NCBI RefSeq assembly: GCF_014191425.1
Contig: NZ_JACHWP010000010.1
Location: forward strand, 1 to 49,458
DNA from: Helcobacillus massiliensis
Lineage (GTDB): Bacteria > Actinomycetota > Actinomycetes > Actinomycetales > Dermabacteraceae
DNA length: 49,458 nucleotides
Direction: 5' to 3'
The position numbers and the translations under genes are program-made. Of the stretch, positions 25,946 through 32,861 are shown piece by piece. The first letter of the stretch is position 1, and each line of letters starts with the position of its first letter. The notes under the pieces are model-generated. The model ran no database searches. It saw only the letters and a list, made by a program, of their open reading frames with translations, and had not been told where the DNA came from.

Positions 25946-25953
25946 ATATCTGA
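25942..25953. promoter_or_regulatory. Palindromic operator for the GntR regulator
   Basis: Perfect 12-nt palindrome TCAGATATCTGA in the divergent gap between the regulator and the permease gene. It lies on the -35 of the regulator promoter, as expected for an autoregulated FadR-type site. The half-sites are AT-rich in a GC-rich setting. Confidence 0.6.
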
Positions 25954-25958
25954 TAGGC

Positions 25959-25978
25959 GCGGGGGTCTTCTCCCCCGC
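25959..25978 (+). promoter_or_regulatory. Stable hairpin in the permease leader
   Basis: Perfect 7-bp stem GCGGGGG / CCCCCGC with a 6-nt loop, right after the operator and 52 nt before the GntP start. It may stabilise or attenuate the mRNA, or insulate the two promoters. No T-tract follows. Confidence 0.4.
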
Positions 25979-26030
25979 ACACATCCCGATCGCCAGCACC
26001 GCGATCCCTATGGAATCAACGAGGATTTCT

Positions 26031-27422
26031 ATGTCACCCACAGTGCTCGTGCTGCTCGGACTCGCGTCCGTGCTCGCCATCCTGGTCCTGATCATCAAGG
26101 CCCGCACCCATCCCTTCCTGGCGCTTCTCCTGGTCTCGGTCGCCCTGGCGCTGGTGGCGGGCATCCCCCTTCGCGAGGTCGTGCCCCTCCTCAAGGACGG
26201 CATGGGAGGCACCCTCGGGGGCGTGGCCCTGATCGTCACCCTCGGCGCCATGCTCGGCGCGATCGTCGACATCTCCGGCGGCGCCCGCGTCCTCGCAGCT
26301 GCCCTCGAACGAGCAGTCGGCGAGAAGCGCGCACCACTCGCCCTCGGTGCCGCATCCTTCCTGTTCGGCATCCCCGTGTTCGTGGATGTCGCCACCATCG
26401 TGCTCGTCCCGATCGTGCTGGCCGTCGCCCGCCGCATGAGCGGCCGCGTGAACATGCTGGCCTACGCCCTGCCGACGGTTGCCGCACTCCTGACGGTCCA
26501 CGTCGTTCTGCCGCCGCACCCCGGCATCGTCGGCGGCGCCGAGGTCATGAAGGCCGACGTCGGCCTCGTCCTGGTCATCGGTCTGATCCCCTCGATCGTC
26601 ATGTGGCTGGTCGGCCAGTGGCTCTCCTCCGTGATCGCCAAGCGCGTGTTCTCCCCGGTTCCTGAGCTGCACGCCGAGCTGTCCGGCGCCGCTGCCGATG
26701 ACACCGACGGCACCGACGGCGCATCCGCCCGTGCCGCTGACCCGTCGGTCGGCATGGTCCTCGCGGCCATCCTGCTGCCGCTCGCGCTCATCATGACCGG
26801 CACCGTGTCCGCTCTGTTCATGGACGAGGGCGACCCAATCGCGGACTTCCTCGCCTTCATCGGCAACTCCCCGATCGCCCTGCTGATCGGCGTCCTCTTC
26901 GCATCCGTCACCCTCGGCTTCGCCCGCGGCTGGTCCGTGTCGCGCCTCGAAGAGGTCCTCGCCGCGGCCCTGCCCGCCACCGCCGCCGTCATCCTCATCA
27001 CCGGCGCCGGCGGCACCTTCGGCGCGGTCCTCACCGCGACCGGTGTGGCCGACGCCGTCGCCGACCTGCTCACCTCCACCGGCCTGCCGATCCTCGTGCT
27101 GGCGTGGCTGCTCGCCGCGATGATCCGTGCCGCGCAGGGCTCCGCCACCGTCGCCACCCTGACCACGGCGCCGCTGATCCTGCCGATGACCGCCAGCATG
27201 GGGCTCTCGGCCCCGCAGATCGCCCTGGTCACCGTCACAATCGGCATCGGTTCGATGGCGTTCAGCCACGTGAACGACTCCCTGTTCTGGGTGTGGAGCC
27301 GCTACTTCGGCGTCGAGACCTCCACCGCTCTGAAGTCCTACACCGTCACTGTGACCCTGATGTCGCTCGCCGGCTTCGCTGTCGCCCTGGTCCTCTGGGC
27401 GCTGCTGGCCGTCGTCGGCTGA
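26031..27422 (+). CDS. GntP-family gluconate/acid-sugar permease
   Basis: A 463-residue protein with about 12-14 membrane helices. 'ARTHPFLALLLVSVALALVAGI' near the N-terminus, 'GGTLGGVALIVTLGAMLGAIVDISGGARVLA', 'PLILPMTASMGLSAPQIALVTVTIGIGSMAFSHVNDSLFWVWSRYF' near the C-terminus are standard GntP text. The family imports gluconate and related sugar acids with protons. GAGGA lies 7 nt before ATG 26031; an ATG at 26010 in the same frame is less likely. It begins the rightward operon with the DUF1537 kinase and a dehydrogenase; a tetronate is the probable substrate by context. Confidence 0.9.
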   Translation: MSPTVLVLLGLASVLAILVLIIKARTHPFLALLLVSVALALVAGIPLREVVPLLKDGMGGTLGGVALIVTLGAMLGAIVDISGGARVLAAALERAVGEKRAPLALGAASFLFGIPVFVDVATIVLVPIVLAVARRMSGRVNMLAYALPTVAALLTVHVVLPPHPGIVGGAEVMKADVGLVLVIGLIPSIVMWLVGQWLSSVIAKRVFSPVPELHAELSGAAADDTDGTDGASARAADPSVGMVLAAILLPLALIMTGTVSALFMDEGDPIADFLAFIGNSPIALLIGVLFASVTLGFARGWSVSRLEEVLAAALPATAAVILITGAGGTFGAVLTATGVADAVADLLTSTGLPILVLAWLLAAMIRAAQGSATVATLTTAPLILPMTASMGLSAPQIALVTVTIGIGSMAFSHVNDSLFWVWSRYFGVETSTALKSYTVTVTLMSLAGFAVALVLWALLAVVG

Positions 27423-27448
27423 CCCCACCCCTGCGTAAGGAGACTGCA

Positions 27449-28816
27449 TTGTCTGCATCGCTGCCTGTTCAGCCCCGCCTGCTCGTGTTGGATGATGACC
27501 CGACGGGGTCGCAGTGCGTGGCCGGTGTCTCGGCCGCGTTCGACCTCGATCCGGCGATCCCCGCAGATCTGCTGGCCGACGGGTCCGGCGCGTGCTTCGT
27601 GCTCACCAATTCCCGTGCCCTCGATGAAGGGGACGCCGTCGCGCTGAACCGCCGCATCGTGGGCGGTGTGCTGGACCGCCTGGAGGATCCGGCGGGCCTG
27701 CATGTCATCTCCCGTTCGGATTCGACGCTGCGGGGGCACGTGATCGCGGAGCCGGAGGCGATCGCCGATGCCCTTGCCGAGAAGGGCATCGAGGTGGACG
27801 CGTTCCTGTTCTGCCCCGCGATGATCGAGGCGGGCCGGTTCACCGAGGGCGATGTCCACTTCGCCGTGGTCGATGGCGAGGCGCGCCGCGTGGAGGACAC
27901 GGACTTCGCCCGTGACGCCACGTTCGGGTATTCGAACTCGGATCTGCGGGCGTTCCTGCAGGAGCGCTCCGGTGGCGCGGTCGCAGCTGGGGACGTCCTC
28001 TCGATCTCATTGGACGACATCCGCGAGGGCGGGGTCGACCGGGTCGCAGCGGTCCTCACGGGGGCGCGCTCGCGCACCTGGGTGGTGGTCAACGCGACCG
28101 AGTACAGCGACATGGACGTGGTGGCGGAGGCCGTTCGGCGCCTGCAGGCCGACGGGCGCGTGTTCGTCACTCGCTGCGGCCCGTCGTTCGTGCGACCCCT
28201 GGCCGGCCAGTCGAGTGCTGTGGTGCTCGGCGAAGCCGATCTGCCGGTGGCGTCCGGTCGAGGTGAGCACGGCCTGGTCGTGGTCGGGTCCCATGTGGGG
28301 CTGACGACTCAGCAGCTGGAAGTGGTGCAGCAACGCGGCGCCCTCACCGAGTTCGAACTCGACGTGGAAGCGCTGCTGGATCCTGAGCGCCGCGACCAGC
28401 ACCTGGAGGAGACGATCGCCGCGATCCGCTCCGGGCTGGACGGCTCCGACTGCGTGGTCTACACCAGCCGCACCCTGGTCTCCACCGATTCGAAGGAGGA
28501 GTCCCTCGCGATCGCGCGGAGCGTCTCCGACGCCGTGGTCGCCGTTGTGCAGGGCGTACGGCCGGCCCGCCCCGCGTGGGTCGTCGCCAAGGGCGGCATC
28601 ACCTCCCATGAGGTGGCGGCATCCGGACTCGGCATCCGTCGGGCCACCGTGGCCGGTCAGTTCTTCCCCGGCCAGATCAGCCTCTTCACCGCTGAGGACG
28701 CACCCGAGGACGTGCTCGGCGTCCCCTATGTGGTGTTCCCCGGCAATGTCGGCGGCCGGGAGGCCCTCGCCGACGTCATCGACCGTCTCCGCGCAGCCGT
28801 CGCTGCCGCCGCATGA
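27449..28816 (+). CDS. DUF1537 four-carbon acid sugar kinase
   Basis: A 455-residue kinase. The N-terminal substrate domain starts with 'PRLLVLDDDPTGSQCVAGV', the DDxTG signature, and has 'HVISRSDSTLRGHVIAEPEA'. The C-terminal nucleotide domain has 'CVVYTSRTLVS', 'VAKGGITSHEVAASGLGIRRATVAGQFFPG' and 'VVFPGNVGGREALADVIDRL'. Characterised members (OtnK, DtnK) phosphorylate 3-oxo-tetronate or D-threonate. The start is TTG at 27449, 6 nt after AAGGAG; no ATG fits. It follows the permease by 26 nt and overlaps a possible ATG of the next gene. Which tetronate is used is not decided by sequence. Confidence 0.88.
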   Translation: MSASLPVQPRLLVLDDDPTGSQCVAGVSAAFDLDPAIPADLLADGSGACFVLTNSRALDEGDAVALNRRIVGGVLDRLEDPAGLHVISRSDSTLRGHVIAEPEAIADALAEKGIEVDAFLFCPAMIEAGRFTEGDVHFAVVDGEARRVEDTDFARDATFGYSNSDLRAFLQERSGGAVAAGDVLSISLDDIREGGVDRVAAVLTGARSRTWVVVNATEYSDMDVVAEAVRRLQADGRVFVTRCGPSFVRPLAGQSSAVVLGEADLPVASGRGEHGLVVVGSHVGLTTQQLEVVQQRGALTEFELDVEALLDPERRDQHLEETIAAIRSGLDGSDCVVYTSRTLVSTDSKEESLAIARSVSDAVVAVVQGVRPARPAWVVAKGGITSHEVAASGLGIRRATVAGQFFPGQISLFTAEDAPEDVLGVPYVVFPGNVGGREALADVIDRLRAAVAAAA

Positions 28817-28830
28817 CCGAAAGGACCGTC

Positions 28831-29847
28831 ATGTCTTCCGATTTCACTACCTCGCCCTCCCACCCCACCGATCAGACTGCTGATGCCACGGTGCCCGCTT
28901 CCGATGCTGCGCCCGTTACCGCTCCCACTGGTGGTGACGCACTGAACGTCGGTTGGATCGGCCTCGGCGCCATGGGCGGACCGATGGCCCGCGTCACCGC
29001 CCAGGCAGGCCACCGCGTCACCGCGTTCGACATGAACCCGGCATCCCTGGAGGCCGTCGCCCCGGATGTCGCCGCGGCCCCGTCGGCCCGCGACGCCGCT
29101 GCCGGCGCCGACGCCGTGGTCATCATGGTCGCCACCGGGCCGCAGCTGATGAGCGTGCTGTTCGGCGAAACCGGCATCGCCGACGTTCTCACCCGGGACA
29201 CGGTGGTGATGGTGATGGCGACCGTCGGCCCCGCCGCGATCGAGGAGGCCGCTGCGAAGCTCGCTCCCCACACCGCACGGTTCGTGGATGCGCCCGTCTC
29301 CGGCGGCGTGGCCCGCGCGGGCCTGGGTGACCTGCTGGTCATGGTGTCGGGGGCCGACGGGGACGTCGCCGCTGCACGGCCCCTGTTGGACGCCATGGCG
29401 TCGAACGCGCCCGTGGTGGGTTCGAAGGTCGGCGACGGGCAGCGCTTCAAGGTGGTCAACCAGCTGCTGTGCGGTGTGCACATCGCCGCCGCCGGTGAGG
29501 CGCTCGCGCTCGCTGATTCGATGGGACTGGATATTGCGCAGGTGCATGAGGTGCTCGGCGCCGGTGCCGCCCAGTCGTTCATGTTCGGTGACCGCGGCTC
29601 CCGCATGGTCGCCGGCGCGTTCGATGATGTCCGCAGTGCGCTCGACATCTTCGTGAAGGACATGGGGCTGGTGAATGAGGCCGCTGGTCTCGTGGGCCAG
29701 GAGGCCCCGCTCGCGGGCGCGGCGCAGGCTCTCTACCAGCGCGGGCATGACGAGGGCATGGGCCGGCTCGACGACTCTGTGGTGTTCCGCCTCCTCGGCG
29801 GCGGTACGCGCGGCACTCGCGGCGACGGGGCCTCGCCCAGCGCCTGA
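28831..29847 (+). CDS. Beta-hydroxyacid dehydrogenase (LtnD/GarR-like)
   Basis: A 338-residue NAD(P)-dependent 3-hydroxyisobutyrate dehydrogenase-type enzyme. The first 35 residues are a disordered Thr/Ala/Pro-rich extension. 'VGWIGLGAMGGPMARVTAQAGH' is the GxGxMGxPMA site, 'FVDAPVSGGVARAGLGDL' the substrate loop and 'GQRFKVVNQLL' carries the catalytic lysine. The DUF1537 kinase neighbour suggests L-threonate dehydrogenase (LtnD); with the convergent glycerate kinase it could instead be a tartronate-semialdehyde reductase. ATG 28831 has AAAGGA 5 nt upstream; an ATG at 28813 overlaps the kinase stop and is the alternative start. Confidence 0.82.
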   Translation: MSSDFTTSPSHPTDQTADATVPASDAAPVTAPTGGDALNVGWIGLGAMGGPMARVTAQAGHRVTAFDMNPASLEAVAPDVAAAPSARDAAAGADAVVIMVATGPQLMSVLFGETGIADVLTRDTVVMVMATVGPAAIEEAAAKLAPHTARFVDAPVSGGVARAGLGDLLVMVSGADGDVAAARPLLDAMASNAPVVGSKVGDGQRFKVVNQLLCGVHIAAAGEALALADSMGLDIAQVHEVLGAGAAQSFMFGDRGSRMVAGAFDDVRSALDIFVKDMGLVNEAAGLVGQEAPLAGAAQALYQRGHDEGMGRLDDSVVFRLLGGGTRGTRGDGASPSA

Positions 29848-29859
29848 CCCCCCGGGGGG
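29848..29859. other. 12-nt perfect palindrome between convergent genes
   Basis: CCCCCCGGGGGG fills nearly all of the 14 nt between the dehydrogenase stop and the glycerate-kinase stop. It may pause transcription from either side, but has no loop or T-tract. Confidence 0.3.
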
Positions 29860-29861
29860 AC

Positions 29862-31061
29862 TCAGCGCGCGGTCACGAGCCGCATCACCATCGCGGCGGC
29901 GCGCTCCAGGTTGGCCTCGCCGTCCGCGAGCGCGGCCTCAAGATCGGTGACGCCCTGGACGATCGGCACGAGCGCGGTGACGCCGTGGTCGTGGAGCACA
30001 TCGGCGTCGGCGTGGACGCGGCCCGCGAGGACCACGCACGGCACGCCGTGGCGCTGCGCGGCCGCGGCGACGCCCGCGGGGGTCTTCCCTTCGAGGGTCT
30101 GCGCGTCCACGCTGCCTTCACCGGTGATGACGAGGTCGGCGCCGGCCACCTGCTCATCGAGGCCGACGGTGTCCGCGACCAGCTCGATCCCGGGCGTCAT
30201 CTCGGCGCCGAGCACGGCGCGCAGGGCCCAGCCGAGTCCGCCGGCGGCGCCGGCTCCCGGTTCGTTCGCGGAGGCGGGGTCGATGGTGCGGCCTTCGCTG
30301 CCGGGCAGCTCGACCCCGGCCGCAGCGCGGACCACGGCCGCGAGCGCCGCGTCGAGCTCCCGCACGGCCTGGTCGTCCGCGCCCTTCTGCGGTCCGAAGA
30401 TCGCGCTGGCGCCGTTCGCGCCGAGCAGAGGATTGGCGACATCGCACGCCGCGTGAATGCTGACTCTGCGCAGCACTGGGTCGAGCCCGGTCGCGTCCAC
30501 CCGCGCCACCCGGCCGAGGTCCTCAGGCACGGGGTCCACGTCGGTGCCGGAGTCGTCGAGCAGGCGAAGGCCCAGGTCAACGAGCATGCCCATGCCGGCG
30601 TCGTTCGTGGCGGAGCCGCCGAGTCCGATGATGATCCGCCCGCCGGGCTGCACCCGTCGGGCGGCTTCGCGCAGCAGGGCGCCGAGCCCGCGGGTGGTGG
30701 CACGGCGGGGATTGCGCTCGCCCGCGGTGAGGAGGTCGAGGCCGGCGGCGCTGGCGATGTCGAGGACCGCGGTCGCGGAGGTCCCGTCGGCACTGGTCCC
30801 GCCCACGCTGGGGCGGGCGGGCGCGACGGCGATGCGGGCGGTGACGGGGCGGCCGAGGGGGTCGGTCGTGGGGACGTCGATGAGGTCGGCGCCGAGGCCG
30901 GCGGCGATCGCGTCGGTGAAGCCTTCGCCGCCGTCGGACATGGGGACTTCGCGGCAGTCGGCGCCGGGCACCACGGTGCGGACGCCGTGGGCGATCGCGG
31001 CGGCGGCCCGCTCAGCGGTGACGGATTCCTTGAACGAGTCGGGGGCGATGACGATGCGCAT
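29862..31061 (-). CDS. Glycerate kinase (GarK/GlxK type)
   Basis: A 399-residue kinase. 'MRIVIAPDSFKESVTAERAAAAI' with the 'MSDGGEGFTDAI' loop, 'GGRIIIGLGGSATNDAGMGML', 'ACDVANPLLGANGASAIFGPQKGA' and 'LVITGEGSVDAQTLEGKTPAGVA' are the family marks. It phosphorylates D-glycerate, usually to 2-phosphoglycerate, in the cytoplasm. It converges on the tetronate operon and may link to it through glycerate or tartronate semialdehyde, but has its own transcription. A Ser/Thr-rich insert (APARPSVGGTSADGTSATA) is extra. The ATG at 31061 has no clear ribosome site or TANNNT box. Confidence 0.9.
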   Translation of the reverse strand: MRIVIAPDSFKESVTAERAAAAIAHGVRTVVPGADCREVPMSDGGEGFTDAIAAGLGADLIDVPTTDPLGRPVTARIAVAPARPSVGGTSADGTSATAVLDIASAAGLDLLTAGERNPRRATTRGLGALLREAARRVQPGGRIIIGLGGSATNDAGMGMLVDLGLRLLDDSGTDVDPVPEDLGRVARVDATGLDPVLRRVSIHAACDVANPLLGANGASAIFGPQKGADDQAVRELDAALAAVVRAAAGVELPGSEGRTIDPASANEPGAGAAGGLGWALRAVLGAEMTPGIELVADTVGLDEQVAGADLVITGEGSVDAQTLEGKTPAGVAAAAQRHGVPCVVLAGRVHADADVLHDHGVTALVPIVQGVTDLEAALADGEANLERAAAMVMRLVTAR

Positions 31062-31110
31062 GCCCCGATTCTTCCAGGTCTCGGCGCCAGCCGACGGGTG
31101 CGCGGCTTGC

Positions 31111-31116
31111 TAGTGT
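31111..31116 (+). promoter_or_regulatory. Leaderless -10 box of the serine-hydrolase gene
   Basis: TAGTGT, 7 nt before the ATG at 31124. It shares the short divergent gap with the glycerate kinase gene. Confidence 0.45.
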
Positions 31117-31123
31117 CACGGGC

Positions 31124-31960
31124 ATGAGCACCCCGGAGCCTGCCGCGTCGCCCCTGCCCACTGCCGCTGCGCCCACGGAGCGCGCCGTCGCGGTGTGTGC
31201 GGTGCGCGCCGACGGGTCCGTGATCACCGAGGACCGTGCCGACCGGCCGTTCTATGCGGCGTCCACCATCAAACTGCTGGTCCTCCTGGCGACTCTGCGC
31301 GCCTCGGATGCGGGCGCTCTGGATCTGGACGCGGTGGTTCCTGCGACCCGCACCTTCACTGGGCATGACGGCGAACCGTTCACCCTCGACGGCGACCATC
31401 TCGACCCGACGCATCCCGCCGAGGGCGCACCGGTCATGGTGCGTGACCTGGCGCTGCGCATGATCGACCGGTCCTCGAACGAGGCGACGAATCACCTGAT
31501 GGGGCTGCTGCCGAACGGCGCGGTCGCCCGCGAGATCGAGGCGCTCGCTCTGACGGGAACGCGCCTGGAGCGACAGATCGGTGATGCCTCGGCGCTGGCA
31601 GCGGGCCTGACGAACGAGACGACCCCGCGGGACCTCACGGTGATGCTGCGGGCCCTGGTGAGTGAGGCACCCGTCGGCACCGCCGCGGCCCTCTCCCCCG
31701 CCTCGCGGGAGCTGGCGGTGCAGGCGCTGGACGCGCAGCAGATCCGCATCATCTCAGTGGGGGTGACCGACGGGTTCCGGTGCGGGTCGAAGTCGGGCTG
31801 GGTGCCGGGGTTCCGGCATGACGCGGCGTGGATCCGCCCCGCGGCCGGGCTCGATGCCGGTGTCGTCATCGCGGTGATGACGCAGGGCTTCGCCAGCGAG
31901 GATGAGGCCGACGAGGCGATCCGCGCCGCCGCGAAGCAGTCCGTGCCCGGCACGTTCTGA
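31124..31960 (+). CDS. Class A beta-lactamase-fold serine hydrolase without signal peptide
   Basis: A 278-residue protein with penicillin-recognising motifs: S47-T-I-K50 (SxxK), S117-S-N119 (SxN), 'NETTPRDLTVML', which matches the TTP-R-D stretch of class A enzymes, and 'CGSKSGWVPG' (KSG for KTG). No signal peptide or lipobox: the N-terminus is a Pro/Ala/Thr-rich linker, so it may stay in the cytoplasm, where a true beta-lactamase would not work on periplasmic targets. It could be an esterase or peptidase of cell-wall or small peptides. The Glu of the omega loop is not placed with certainty. Leaderless promoter TAGTGT. Confidence 0.8.
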   Translation: MSTPEPAASPLPTAAAPTERAVAVCAVRADGSVITEDRADRPFYAASTIKLLVLLATLRASDAGALDLDAVVPATRTFTGHDGEPFTLDGDHLDPTHPAEGAPVMVRDLALRMIDRSSNEATNHLMGLLPNGAVAREIEALALTGTRLERQIGDASALAAGLTNETTPRDLTVMLRALVSEAPVGTAAALSPASRELAVQALDAQQIRIISVGVTDGFRCGSKSGWVPGFRHDAAWIRPAAGLDAGVVIAVMTQGFASEDEADEAIRAAAKQSVPGTF

Positions 31961-32004
31961 CCCCCGCTTTCCCCTCCCAGTTGGTCATGGCGCGCCGAGG
32001 CGAA

Positions 32005-32391
32005 TCACGCGGTCCGCTTCTCCAACTGTGCGATTCGCTGCGGAGACAGGCCCAGTGCTTCGGCAGAGTCACGCTGACTGATACCTGATTCACGCAGTTC
32101 CCGAACGACTCGGCGCGACAGTTGGGCCGCTTCCGCGGAGATCCGACGGGACTCCCGCTCCAGTCCCTGTGCCCGCTGCCAGAGCTCGGCCACGTCGGTG
32201 GGGAGGATGATCTCCAGCTCGATGCAGATCTCGCTGTCCTCCACATCAAGCTGAAGAGCGGCCGCTTCAGTCGCCATCGCACGAACCTCCCGCAGCGTCC
32301 GGGCCTGCGTGGCGATGTCCAATGACGGAAGTTCAATCACCCACCATGTGGGTTCCCGATGGACAACTGCCGGGATCACTTTCTGTGCCAC
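32005..32391 (-). CDS. hicB: HicB-like antitoxin with C-terminal helix-turn-helix
   Basis: A 128-residue protein. The N-terminal 'KVIPAVVHREPTWWVIELPSLDIATQARTLREVRAMATEAAALQL' is the partly degraded RNase H-like fold typical of HicB antitoxins, and the C-terminal 'LRESGISQRDSAEALGLSPQRIAQLE' is a helix-turn-helix for operator binding. The start is a GTG 8 nt after GGAGG and 5 nt after the hicA stop. It should neutralise the toxin and repress the operon. The longer frame upstream covers hicA in another frame and is rejected. Confidence 0.75.
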   Translation of the reverse strand: MAQKVIPAVVHREPTWWVIELPSLDIATQARTLREVRAMATEAAALQLDVEDSEICIELEIILPTDVAELWQRAQGLERESRRISAEAAQLSRRVVRELRESGISQRDSAEALGLSPQRIAQLEKRTA

Positions 32392-32396
32392 AACCA

Positions 32397-32606
32397 CTAC
32401 CTCCAGTTCCTCGGAACCGACCCGCCGAGCCGGCGGACAATCACGCGCATCACACCAGCAGAGATCTCGCGGTGTCGAGGGATTGTCAACGGCTTCCCGC
32501 CTTCCGGCGGCACCCATTGCTCATGTGAGCCTCTGACGCGCGCTCGCAACCACCCGCGGCTGACCAGTTCTCTCTTGACTTCACGGTACGGAATCGGCCT
32601 ACCCAT
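32397..32606 (-). CDS. hicA: HicA-like mRNA interferase toxin
   Basis: A 69-residue double-stranded-RNA-binding-fold toxin: 'YREVKRELVSRGWLRARVRGSHEQW' with the catalytic histidine at residue 28 in the GSH motif, then 'LTIPRHREISAGVMRVIVRRLGG'. HicA toxins cleave mRNA. The ATG is 8 nt after TATTGT; an imperfect palindrome lies directly upstream. The toxin gene comes first, as usual for hicAB. The catalytic His is present, so the toxin should be active. The first 10 residues also read as a normal HicA N-terminus. Confidence 0.82.
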   Translation of the reverse strand: MGRPIPYREVKRELVSRGWLRARVRGSHEQWVPPEGGKPLTIPRHREISAGVMRVIVRRLGGSVPRNWR

Positions 32607-32611
32607 ACCCT

Positions 32612-32632
32612 AAGACAATAGGGGATTGTTTT
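32612..32632 (-). promoter_or_regulatory. Inverted repeat upstream of hicA
   Basis: AAGACAAT / ATTGTTTT arms (7 of 8 paired) around AGGGG, overlapping the TATTGT box before hicA. This AT-rich patch stands out in the GC-rich window and is the likely HicB operator. The rest of 32633-32861 shows no gene that I can support. Confidence 0.5.
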
Positions 32633-32861
32633 GCCACCCTAGGGGACCTAGAGAAGATTGTGGATGAATGACAGGCCGTGTCCCTGTGGACCAACATCGA
32701 GGTCGCCGTAAGAGCAGGCTCTTCCGTCGGACGTCCGAAACAGCCCGCCGGCAGCCGGGCGAAGATGAGCGGCGCCCCGCGCCTCCCCCTCGGGGCACGG
32801 GACGCCGCTGGTCCCAAGGCCTCAGCGCGTCGGCGCGCCGGGGCGTCAGCACATCAGCGCA

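Noticed and set aside
32607-32861. Short frames in the gap upstream of hicA
   Set aside because: The frames on both strands are of low quality, without ribosome sites or family motifs; only the operator-like repeat is supported.
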